This document shows, one piece after another, positions 9,340-20,397 of a stretch of DNA of 64,000 nucleotides. The translations under genes were made by a program, and so were the position numbers. Numbering within the stretch: position 1 is the first letter of the stretch; the number at the start of each line of letters is the position of its first letter. The notes below the pieces were generated by a model. The model ran no database searches and was not told the origin of the DNA. It was given only the letters and a program-made list of their open reading frames with translations. The DNA is from Kingdonia uniflora (Eukaryota > Streptophyta > Magnoliopsida > Ranunculales > Circaeasteraceae): NCBI GenBank assembly GCA_014058105.1, contig JACGCM010002885.1, forward strand, positions 434,001 to 498,000. The letters run 5' to 3'.

Positions 9340-12300
9340 TTAATGTAACGTATCTTCAACATCTTCAATGATATTATCTTCTACAACATCATCTACCAAT
9401 GATAAAATTGAATCGTCAACATTTATTCTCGCGGCAAAAACTAAGGGGTCCTCATAAGCATCTACATCTTTACTTAACCTCTTTGGAGAATCTAAGATAA
9501 TATGCCATTGCTCATCAGGTCGACTATGATCCTTGTAATAAAAGACTTGAGTAGCTTGAGATGCAAAAATAAATAGCTCATCGTCATCCTTTAAGTTTCT
9601 TTGCAACTTAGCAAGATTGACATGTCTCAAGTTCGTCACAACATCTACTGAACATCCACTTTCTTCTATGCGAACCCAATCACAATAAAAAACTAGCTTT
9701 TTGAATTCAATGTAATCTAACTCTAGTATTGATTTGACTATCCCGTAATATGTGACTTCCTCGTTGATGGGGTTTCTATCACCGACTTTTGAAATGAGTG
9801 AAGTTACAGCCCTCATGGACACACCACTATTTTGGGTAGTCTTATGTTTCTCTGACTCTGATGTACAAAAGACATATCCATTAACTTGGTATGACTTATA
9901 TGAAATAGCTTTAAAACTTGGTCCATCCACAAGCTTCTTGAAACTATAATTTTCATCATTTTTTAATTGTTGTCTTAACCAAGAAATATAATCTATCGGT
10001 TTCTCCGTTCGATGATTTCCTCTTTGACTTTGACTATGAGAATTAAGGTTTTCTTTGTAAGTGTTGTACTTCATGCAAATGAAATATTAACATAGATCAG
10101 GAGAATTACTAACCAAAGAATATAATTTTTTTATTTAATTTACTTACTCCTCCCACTTAGATTTTTTAGCTGCTTGCCGAAGAACCCATTTGCGTGCTTG
10201 CTCATACTCTACCGTGTTAAGATAGTATTCCTTCCCTTTCTTATTTAGCGGTTTGGCACATTCGTCATCATAATCACCTAACATTCTTAAACCTCGCGTA
10301 TAATTTCCTTTTGCTCTGTCATTCATATACTCCTTGCAATACATCATTGCTTCTCCGCCGAGGTATTTTTGCGCAATACACCCTTCTGGATATGTCTTAT
10401 TTGTTACATATTTTTTTATACCATTTCATCATCCTGTTGCATAGTCAATAATTTAGATATTGGAGGTATACCTAGTACATGTAAATAAATAAAAAAATAT
10501 AGATATTATTTACCACTCAAATGGGTACATCCATTGATAACGAACGGGTCCGCCAATTAACGCCTCATCTACCAAATGCACAACAATGTGTATCATAGAA
10601 ACAAAAAATGAAGGAAAGAAATACTTCTCAAATACACACAGTATTTCCGCAATCTGCTCCTTCATCTTTGTAAGCTCGCCGCGGTTTATAACCTTCGAAC
10701 ATAATACATTACAGAATTTTGACAACTCTCGGATAGCAACACGTAACGGCTTATACTTATTAAATGCATGTATTAATAATACTAGCAATAATTGCTACAT
10801 GAGGATATGATAATCATGGGATTTTAAATTTTTTAGTTGAAAATCGTCCATGTTCACATTATGTTGCCAATTTCTGCAGTAGCCGATAGGAACTTTGAAG
10901 TTGAATAAGGTTTTACAAATTAACTCTCTTTCGGATCAGGACAAACAAAATGGAGCTTCAGGCAAAACTAATATTCTAATCTTTTCTATTCGCCACAACT
11001 TTATCCTTATCTTCATTCTTTTAAGGTCTTTACAAGCTTTAACTCCATCCTTTTTCTTACCCTTTGTATTCATAATTGTTGCAAACAAAATCTCTGCACA
11101 ATTCTTTTCTGTGTGCATTACATCAAAATTATGGCAAAGCGATAAATCCTGTATAAATAACATGCATTTGTTATCATACATATAATTACGGTATATATAT
11201 ATTTAGGAAAATAAATTAACGCACCTTCCAGTACGGCAAATCAAATAGTATTGATCTCTTTGACCAAGCGGTAAATTTATTACCCTTATTTTTTTCTTGA
11301 GGAGATTCATTAACCTGTTTTGTACCTCTCTTCCTTTTTAAATCCTTCTTCTTATTTTTTTCTACATTACCGTATTTGGTATCAATAGCTTCCATCTTAC
11401 GTAACACTTCTACACCATTCATACGACGTTGAGGCTTGTCATGCTCTTCATTCCCATCAAATTGTGACTTTTGGCTTCTGAATGGGTGGTTTGCATCTTT
11501 TAGCTATATTCGGTGCTTCATATAAACAAACTTCCCTCCGTGCTTAAGCCACACTGACTTTGTCCCTTCATCACATACAGGAAAACTGTACCTTTCGGCG
11601 GTCTTGCAACCCGATAGATGCCCATACGTTGGGAAATCATGTATAACCCAAAACAATATTACTCTCATATTGAACCTACTCTTAGTGTAAGAGTCATACG
11701 TTTCTTTCCCATCTGACCACAACTCTTTTAGTTCTTCAATTAATGGTTACAAATACACGTCAATATCTTTTTTGGGACTCTCTTTCCCGGGGATTAAGAG
11801 TGTCAACATCGTAAACTCTTTTCGCATGCACAAAGATGGGGGGAGATTATAAGGAACAACCATTATGGGCCAACAACTGTAAGAGATATTCATGTTACCA
11901 AATGGATTAAACCCATTAGTTGCAAACCCTAAATGAGCATTATGCGCCTCAGATCCAAACTTGGGAAATTTACGATGAACCTGTTTCCAACAAGAAGCAT
12001 CTACGGGGTGCCTCATGGTATCTTCGTTTGCAGTTAAGTTTGCCTTTGCATGCCATGCCATTTCGTTTGCAATCCATGGAGCACTGTACATTTGTCGCAA
12101 TCTTGGTGTTAAAGGAAAGTATCATAACTTTTTCCATGGTTTATTAAGTTTGGGCTTCAATGGGTTTGTCGATCTCCATCTGCTTATATCGCATGTTGGA
12201 CAACTATCTTTGTCCGCATTCTCCCTCCAATACAATATGCAATCGTTACGACATGCATGTATTATCTTGTACTCCATACACGATGACTTAACTAATTTCT

Positions 12301-12994
12301 TCGCAGTGTATGTTCTATTTGGTAAAGTATTGTCATCTGGTAGAATCTCTTTAACATACCCTAAAAGTATTGTAAAACATTCGTTTGAAATATTGTATCT
12401 GGACTTCATGCTCAAGAACTTAACAACAACTGCTAATCTGGTATGTTCCTCTCGACAAACGGAATATAAAGATAGTAATGCATCTTCTATTAACTCTTTG
12501 TACTTTACATTCTCTTCAAGATCAATTTGTGCTTGATTAACACCTTCATTGTTGCATGTAAATGTAGTAGCCTCGACATGAGCTTCAACATTAACCTCAT
12601 CTTCAACATTGGCCTCATTAGGAAGATGTTCAAGTGTATCATTAACCATGGAGACCAACGGTGGACAAGGATCTTTAACATTATTGGTTGGAAGCGTACT
12701 ACTTTGGGAGTTCACATAGGATCTAGAGAATTGTTCTCCATGGTGAATCCATGTTGTGTATGTCGTATCAAAACCATTAATTATCAAATGCTCATGTATA
12801 TGTTCCAAGTCATTCTTCCCTTTCCTATTACGACATTTGATACACGGATAACTATACCAATCTACACCTCCTAAATTTGGTCTATTCTTGATTAATAAAT
12901 AAATAAATAACTCAAGACCACTCATATATTCCCGTGACCCTCGCGGTGCTTTCATCTATTTCTTGTCTAGGATTGCTGGCATAGATGATGTCAT
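9340..12994 (-). pseudogene. CACTA TNP2-type transposase gene (Transpos_assoc, Transposase_21, DUF4218, DUF4216), decayed
   Basis: From the ATG at 12994-12992 the domains occur in the canonical order. The transposase-associated domain (SREYMSGLELF, YPCIKCRNRKG, TTWIHHGEQF) lies at about 12945-12720. Transposase_21 segments (DNDTLPNRTYTAKKLV region, then HLGFATNGFNPFGNM, FPTYGHLSGCKTAERYSFPV, DLPYWKVR and HNFDVMHTEKN) lie at about 12400-11100. DUF4218 (FNKYKPLRVAIRELSKF, FPSFFVSMIHIVVHLVDEA, YQWMYPFEW) lies at 10788-10510 with a tail to 10144. DUF4216 (TYYGIVKSILELDY, VFYCDWVRIEESG, ATQVFYYKD) lies at 10074-9340. A stop falls where relatives have W near the N-terminus, and frame breaks separate the blocks; some gaps are introns. 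The family acts as nuclear CACTA transposase; this copy cannot encode a full protein. Confidence 0.9.
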
Positions 12995-14860
12995 TGTGTA
13001 GAGACGAATAAAAAAACCCAATAAATCTAGTTGCTGCACAATAAAATTTTATTTCATTGAGAAGTTGTATAAGTTAATGCTAGAAAGGATAAAAATTTCA
13101 ATATTTACACAAGTTGAATCGTTAATTATCTATATCGACCAATTAGTTTAAAATTCAGAACAATAATCTAATTATTACCAATCTGGTTTCAATAAAAAGT
13201 GTTGTTCTTCCAAACTTCACATTCTATAATTTTACAGTTAGTACAGGTGCAACACGAAAGAGTTATCTCTTTAATATAGACCATCATCGTCCACAAATTA
13301 TCCTAACCATATTTTTCTCCCTTCGTATGGTTGTTTGAATCCATGAATATGATGCAATGCAAATTCATCAATTACTTGAAACTAGCCAAATTATAGGTCC
13401 GTCAGCTAAGCTAATTAGGCACATCTACAAATGGTTGGTGACTTCTTTTAGTTTTCGTTGAAAGAGTAGATAGATTTTAATATCACATGCATATGGTTAT
13501 AGTATATAAGGAATACCAGGCTGAGCTGTTATGGAATAAATTAGCTACAACATGCTAATATATTTTTCTTATAATGTGAAGGGCATCTGACCTAAAATGT
13601 TTGATTCTTTCTAACTGTGACCTCAATTAAGTAGAAGACATATATTTTCTTTGGGAAGACTTGATACATTCACATCTAGTACAGCGGTGCCATCATATTT
13701 TAGCTCATTGTAAACTTTCAATCTAGACCTTCAATATTGTCCCGATATTTATCCTAACCGTTGATTAAGTGTGACATTGGAATCTATAACTCTATAAACA
13801 TTGCAATGTATGTTGGGCAAAGTAGAAGTCGGTCAAGAAGACTTCCAAATGTAATTACTTAAACCAAAATACAGCAAATTAGGCATGATGGATGTTTCTT
13901 TTCTTTTATTTCCATCGAAAGAGTCGGTGGGGTTGTATTATATAGCAGATAGATTTAAACCATTGTGTCTGCACAATGGAAGCGGCCACATATATTAAAT
14001 ACCATTTCGATGCAACTATCTGCAGTATATCTATTTTGGTATAAAAATGAAAATGAGCTTCCAAAGAAATTGGTATTAAATACCATTTCATATGTACGAA
14101 TTCTTTGTTTTATAGTGTTGAATTACCATGATATTGTTCATTTATATATATTGTTCAAAATATGGAGTGAAAGTTTTTACATTAACGAGAAACAACAGTT
14201 TACTTTCGTCATTTATTCTTTGGAATTTAGAAGTTCTAGACATATTCATCTGAGTTTCATTACTTGTTATAGTCTCAGACAATATCGTTGCTACTTTCTG
14301 TCTGCCATTGTTTAGTTAGTGACTGAAAGACAGTCTCAGAAAATGAGTAAAAAATTGGAATCTAGAAAATAAATTATGACAGGATATGAACATAACCAAA
14401 GCCAATCTGCCAAAAACATAGGCCTTTAGCGATCCATATACTGTCTCTAGATAATGCAGAGGGACATGAAGTTAGAAGTTCAACTGTTTCATCTGAACAA
14501 GGGGTTTCTGGGGAGATAGCTTAAACAAAAATGAACAGTACTGAATCCCGAGAATGTCACATTTTACGTTAGAGACAGTATAAATATAATAAAAATTGTA
14601 GGCAAGATAGTTGCCAGTAGGGAGCTTGAAGACCAGGTATGAATTTGTTGTTGGTACAAAGGCATAAAGTTTCTTCAGTTTAGATAATTAGTAAAACAAA
14701 ATACAAATGAAAATTCGATCTAGCGATGTATGGCTTAATTTACTTGATGTTTTTACAAGATCTTTGGTTAAGCAGTGATTACAGTATTTCATGAGTTAAA
14801 GCCTTGTGAATATGTTTGAGATAAGAAGAAGATTCATGTGAACTCAAGCTGGAATTCTTG
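12995..14860. other. Unassigned AT-rich sequence, probably leader intron of TNP2
   Basis: There is no convincing coding homology on either strand. The position between the TNP2 start codon and the likely leader exon near 18.1-18.4 kb suggests it is intronic DNA that also hosts the captured mannosidase fragment. Confidence 0.35.
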
Positions 14861-14904
14861 GCAAGGATTTGAACACAATAAGGGTGTTTGTTACACAAGT
14901 TATT

Positions 14905-16326
14905 GAACACACTGGAGGGTTGAACTTCTCAAATCTGGACTAAATACACTGGTGTTCTAATATGGAAGACTTAGAATCCTTGGACTGGTCTTTGGGGTCA
15001 GTTCTCTTATCATCTCCATGACCAAATAGCAGGTTTCAATGGCTGCCGTTCCGCAGCTGAACCAATTCATGTCCAACTTAATCTTGCAACGTATTTCATA
15101 GGGGTAGTCATCGCCACCTCAGAGGAACTATCTAATGTAACAGTTGAAATCTCAGTATGGGATTTAGATGGGAACCATCCATATTACAAAGTCACTGAAA
15201 AATTCATAGTGCTGGCCAAAACAACACAATCCGTCATCGAGATGAAGTACCCCAAGTCGAAATACCCGAAACCGGTTTACTTTCTCCTTCTCAGGCTTTT
15301 TGGAAAATAGGACTTTACAATTATGTCAAGGAACTTTTAATGGTTGCATCTCCAAGGTGGAGATTACAAGCTTTTGGAGACTTATAGACAAAGAAAATAC
15401 CCCTATAGATGATGTCTATATAAAAAAAATAAAAAAATAGAAAGAAAAAAAAGCAAGCAAGCTTTCTACGATAAAAGATTCAGTAGAATGCTTCCAGCTT
15501 TTGTTAATTAGTACTACTAATTAGCAAACAGCATAATGGAAAAAGTTAAAACGTTCTTAATTTCTTATTCTAGTGAAGCTTACATTTCATATCGAAAAGT
15601 TGGAGGAAACGACTTTGTTTTTCTTAATATGTTCCTCTTGTGGGGGAATCCCAGCTATTTTTCCCTTAATAAAAAATGTATGGCACAAGGTCAGCTGAGT
15701 TGGAACCTGGGATAACTTCTAGTAGTAGTGGGATTGAGGGCAGAGAAAGCAAGTCAAAGAACTTAGAAGTCCATTGTATATAGAAAACTACCAAAAGATC
15801 AGAGCACAGAAAGAGCACCACATCAGTCATTAGGATGCTATGGTCATGGAGAACAAGCAGCTATTATAGAAGTTAGATAGTGTCAAGTCCTTCTGTCCAA
15901 AACAACAAACTTCAAAACATTAAGCTGCAAGAATCATATCATTGATAGACATGACAATGATTATGATATGGGCTCTGTTGAACCAATGGAAATCCCTTCA
16001 GAGAAGTCGTATAATTATGGTTTATTACAGAGGATATATAGAAGGTTTTCAACAGGGGGCGATGGTGTGAATTTTGTAGAAACAAATGGGACTAACTCTG
16101 GAGTTGCCTTCTTTCCCCACTTTTCAGTCCACGCCACAAAGAAAGTCAAGCAAGAAGGAGAAGGCACAAGAATTCTCCCAATGCATTATTCTGATAACTA
16201 CTTCTCTTTGGTTCCAGGGGAGACGACAACTATTAATATGTCACTCCCAGGGTCACGCTTTATGGATGGAACTATCACGGGGGCCATACTGTCTATTGAG
16301 GTTACTAAATTTGTAGGCGTTTATTG
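14905..16326 (+). pseudogene. Captured fragment of mannosylglycoprotein endo-beta-mannosidase (GH2 family)
   Basis: The plus strand reads [82 protein letters not shown] and LLETYRQRKYP (to about 15410). After about 550 bases of non-coding or intronic DNA, a second block from 15968 reads GLLQRIYRRFSTGG, NSGVAFFPHFSVHATKK and RILPMHYSDNYFSLVPGE. These match the C-terminal half of plant endo-beta-mannosidase, which cleaves Man-beta-1,4-GlcNAc in N-glycans. In-frame stops (such as EG*TSQ, and one after MSRNF) and the missing catalytic N-terminal domains make it a pseudogene. Similarity fades after about residue 100 of the last block. It lies antisense to TNP2. Confidence 0.88.
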
Positions 16327-16329
16327 AAG

Positions 16330-17890
16330 TTAACTTTGAGATAAGCTGAACTTTTGTACTATTGAACCAATCATGCAATTTGATTGAATATGTGAGCTCA
16401 TGGTTTATGGCGTTCATATAAAAAAAATTGACTATCTCAACATACAATAGTCATTCCCGACCAACTGATGAGAACCTTTACACCTTAACGAAATTCTTCA
16501 AGCAAAATGGAGTCAGCCTCGATGATGTTCAGGCATGATCTTAACCCAAATACCCACTATATTAATATAATTCCAGTAAGAACTCGAATACACACTATAT
16601 TAAGCATCTATAGTAGCTTCTCTGAATGTTCAATCTAGTGGAGAAACATTGAATACGTCACACTTGACACTCTGGCAGTGCCAACTCGGTCATTATGTAC
16701 TACTACATATATTGGATTTAAACGATTTGTTCAGTCACACTTGATGGTGATTTTCAACTTTTTAATCTTGACTCATGTTTTGTTACCTCAAATACGCTCA
16801 CAAACTTATCATGACTATGAGAACTATGACGAAGGAGTGTGAATAGTATGTTAATAACAAATCCTGAACCTCCCGTACTGGAGGAAATGGCAAAAGGTAT
16901 TGCTTCAGAACTGTTTGAAAGTAGAGCTACTTATTAAAGAACTAAAATCAACATATTATATATATCTCCCTGAATTATGTATACTATCAAACTAAAAATA
17001 ACATAACTATTAAGTAATACACATGAAACAAATTATGTATGTTATTAAAGTAAAAAAAAACACATTAACAGATTAGAAATATCTTACCTCAGTCTGAATC
17101 CCCAATTCAATTTCAATGACCCAAATCTTCCAGCAATTATGTGAGAACAAGCATATACCTTTGTAAAACAAAAACAACAACAAAACAAATAGAAGTTGTA
17201 AGAAATTCTAAGAACAATCAATTTAATTAATAATTGAGTATACCCAACAATTGATCTTTACCCAAATTAATAATTAAGTAAAATAAAAAGAGAAAATAGA
17301 TATGTAGGGAATAAATAATATGAGTGAATCAGGGTTTGTTTTCGTTTGACCCAGATTGAGTTTCTTATTTGAAAAATATAAATTTGGTCCTGGTTGTACT
17401 ACGATCTTATACTTTAACTTTTTTTTTATAAATATCATTAAAATTGTACATCTACATTGAAATGGAAAACTAGGTAACCATGAGAATACTCGAAAGTTGT
17501 TTTCTAAAGAAAATAATTGAAAAAAAAATCACTTTTATCACAGAAGGAACCCTAGAGCAAACATCCACCTGAAACTTTTCTAGCTAAAACTTTTAATAAA
17601 ATTTAATATGATTCAAAATATTGAACCTACAACTCAAATTTTATGCCTGGTAGATATCAATTCACAGTCATGTTATAGTTTGCCGAACAGATAGATATAT
17701 TAAACAATTCCACTATTGCTCCTCAAAATATAACAAAGTATGTACAAAATCTATTATCCTCTCTAACAAGAAAGACGACAAGAAATATATAGCAAAGATG
17801 TCAAAGCATAATCAAACTAGAAACAAACTCCTAACTCTAAACAAGATTATAAGAACATGGTTTCACGTGAAAATACAAAGAACTATATGT
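16330..17890. other. Unassigned AT-rich sequence of the CACTA
   Basis: No gene or RNA seen. Only short chance reading frames are present. Confidence 0.35.
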
Positions 17891-17895
17891 ATAGA

Positions 17896-18072
17896 AACTG
17901 TGAAGCAAAACAAAAACATATATAATGAAGCAAAATTAAAATTAAAAACTTGCAGTAACTGTGAAGCAAAACAAAAAATATATAATTAAGCAAAATTAAA
18001 ACCAAAAACTTACTGAAACTGTGAAGCAAATCAAAAAAAATATAATGAAACAAAATTAAAACCAAAAACTTA
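17896..18072. repeat. Three-copy tandem repeat, about 60-bp unit
   Basis: Copies start at about 17896, 17957 and 18017. Each begins AACTGTGAAGCAAAACAAAAA-like and ends AAAAACTT. The repeat creates a chance reading frame on each strand. It lies in the probable TNP2 leader intron. Confidence 0.85.
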
Positions 18073-18105
18073 TTTAGATCAACAAAAGAGAGAGAGAGGT
18101 CGTAC

Positions 18106-18400
18106 CTTCAACTATTTGTGAAAGGGATTAGAATCCTCAGATTTACGAAGAAGTAATTCGAATCCCAATTTGAAACCTAACTGATTTTGAAATCCTAAAA
18201 TATTGGGAGAGTATCATGGGGAGCGGGGAAGAGAATCGTGGGCAGGAGGGAATCCAATTTTACAATTAAATTTTTTGCGGGAGATCGCGAGGGAACCGTG
18301 GGAGGGGAGAGTTGTAGGAAGGAGGGAAAGGGAATTGCTAAGGAGGGAAAAAATTAGACTCAAATCAAAGTCTATGAATGCCAAATAAAACGATAAATAA
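18106..18400 (-). promoter_or_regulatory. Probable TNP2 leader exon and promoter region
   Basis: A locally G/C-rich island stands out from its AT-rich surroundings. Read on the minus strand it is pyrimidine-rich (CTCCCCTCCC, TCTTCCCCGC) and ends in a good donor (TGAAG|GTACG at about 18110-18101). CACTA transposase genes commonly start with an untranslated exon near the 5' end. The assignment is by position and splice signal only. Confidence 0.35.
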
Positions 18401-19687
18401 AATAAATAAAACCTACAAGGTAATTTAAGTCATTTGTCAGTTATTTTTTCCTATTTTTGGTGTAACGAAGGATCTCACTTTGTTCAAGAGCAGTTCCCAA
18501 ACAAGGTTAACCATCTGATTATCACATTTCTCAATAAGCACACCTGATCAAGCACCTTTCTACCAAATTATGTTTCTGGCAAAAGCAATATTTATAGTAG
18601 TTCTTATTACGTTGAAACCTGGTATATGAATTATGTCAGGCATCTAAGACCCTTGATTATTTTGTTATGTTCATTTCTTCTTCCCTTGTTGAATGAGTTT
18701 TTTGTTTATAAGATCACTTTATGCTCTCAAATAAAAGTCTTATGTTTAGTCCATAGAAGGATGCAAGATCATATGGCTTAGTACTTTCCTCAATTGACAA
18801 ACAATCTATTTTATCAGTACCTCAAGAATGAAGGAACAAACTATCACAAAATATAGGGAACATAATCTAGAAGAGTTAACTAGAAACATTCATCACTCGA
18901 TATTCAAAAAAGTTTTTACCATTTAAAATATCCGGGTAAACCTAATCAGATCAAAGGCCAAAAGATTAGTAAACATCTCCTGTAGGCCAGTGTTTGATGT
19001 TAGTATACATTGTATAGTTTTCGAGTGGTATCCCTTTCTACGAGACAATGCCCCTTAAGTGTTGTTTCCAAATGGCTCCTATATTTTATATGTTTCTTTG
19101 TTGCATTTCCATGTTCAATTAAGAATGATTGTTAGGGATGGGTTTGTTTCTCAGTAGTTACTTTAATGAAATCTTAGAAAAATACCCAATTCAGATTGTG
19201 GCAGAATTATTGGAGATTGATCGATTTGTACGGGGTTAGGGTTTTTTGGGTGTTTGACTTGAGAGGGAATTATAGAATTTCCTGTGAGAGACAAATTTGT
19301 AGAGAGATACATGGATTGGAAAGTTATATTTTAACTTTACCTTAGAGATTTAAGGAATCCCAACTTAATTGGATCCTAATTTTAGATTTGCGCGGGTATA
19401 TTGGTTTTCTATTCGTTTAATTTGAGCGGGGAATTAATAGAGTTTGTTTTTTGGGAGAAGGATTAAAGTTGTATATTACTGATAAAATAAAATGACTTGA
19501 TCAAGTGGCCAAATTAAAATAGTTTTACAACTCCTTAAACAGTCATATAATTTAAGACATAAATAAGAAGGAAAAAAATTAAAACGACGGGGGTTCTAAA
19601 ATTGCGACTTCTAATAGAAGTCTTATTTTTTATTCAAAGTATGATACATGCACCAAGTCGCAAATTACTATCCAAAAGTGTTGGTAT
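18400..19687. other. CACTA right internal and subterminal sequence
   Basis: AT-rich with no gene. GTCGC/CGAC subterminal words appear at about 19584-19665, just inside the right end. Confidence 0.45.
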
Positions 19688-19707
19688 TTACACATTTTTA
19701 CGTAGTG
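19688..19707 (-). repeat. CACTA right terminal inverted repeat
   Basis: It reads CACTACGTAAAAATGTG on the minus strand, keeping the canonical CACTA. It is followed by the AAC duplication at 19708-19710. Confidence 0.92.
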
Positions 19708-19710
19708 AAC

Positions 19711-20353
19711 TATTGAGTGTGAATTCAAATTGTCGAAAAACTAGAATTGTCAAAGTCGTTCGAGCAAAAATAGGTGTCATTTGAACGACTCGTTTGAACG
19801 AGTATGGATTTCGTTCGAGCGAGATAGTAGTTTTCGCGTTGGAAACTTGGAGACCAAAGAAGTCGTTGGAACGAGCTTGGATGTCGTTGGAACGAGTTGT
19901 TATTTTCTAGGGCTGAAGACATTTTATTGTTAAAGTCGTTCGAACGAGCTTTGAGACGTTCGACCGAGATGTGCTTAGGTTTGTTTTAGAAGCTATTTTG
20001 GGACGTAGAGTTTGCCTCGAGATCCGTTCTACTTGTAATTAGTCTTCTAGTATATAAAGAGGATGTTCGTTATTTGTTTGCCTATCTTTTTTCTGTGAGT
20101 TGAATTCTATAGAGCTAAGATTTGAGAGACTCCATTACAAAGCTTGAGAAGGTTGGATAGATCGTATAATCTGTTTGATCATAGTGGATTATTTGTGGGG
20201 AGAAGTTTTTTTCTTTCTAAGGGTTTTCCACTTCCCTCCTTTAGGAAAATTCTTGCCTTCTTTATTATTCTTTGGTTAATTGTTCACTTGTTAGGCATAT
20301 TCCACGTATCGTTCTTAGCGTAAAAGAGATAGTTGCTACCTCAATTCTCAATA
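19711..20353 (+). repeat. Copia 5' LTR
   Basis: Starts TATTGAGTGTG (the 3' copy has TGTTGAGTGTG) and ends CTCAATA (the 3' copy has TTCAACA). U3 carries about eight GTCGTTCGAACGAG-like motifs. A TATA box (TATATAAAG) lies near 20053. Confidence 0.88.
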
Positions 20354-20397
20354 GTTGGTATCAAAGTGCTTGTTGCAGGGCTTGTGTGGTAAATAAT

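Larger units (their letters stand above)
3187..19707 (-). mobile_element. CACTA (En/Spm) DNA transposon, 16.5 kb, carrying host gene fragments
   Basis: The left end TACTACGTAAAAAGTG and the inverted right end CACTACGTAAAAATGTG are terminal inverted repeats of the plant CACTA type; the left CACTA has mutated to TACTA. Both ends are flanked by the same 3 bp, AAC (3184-3186 and 19708-19710), the duplication length of CACTA elements. Subterminal GTCG/CGAC-rich sequence lies just inside each end. Internally, on the minus strand, there is a TNP2-type transposase gene followed by a Transposase_24-type second gene. Between and inside these genes sit pieces of three host genes and a LINE. Multiple stops show that the copy is no longer autonomous. 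Confidence 0.93.

Noticed and set aside
17798..18065. Repetitive small proteins on both strands
   Set aside because: Produced by the 60-bp tandem repeat; no homology and no independent signals.
18203..18388. Small Gly/Arg/Glu-rich plus-strand protein
   Set aside because: It lies in the purine-rich complement of the likely TNP2 leader exon. Composition, not homology, creates the frame.
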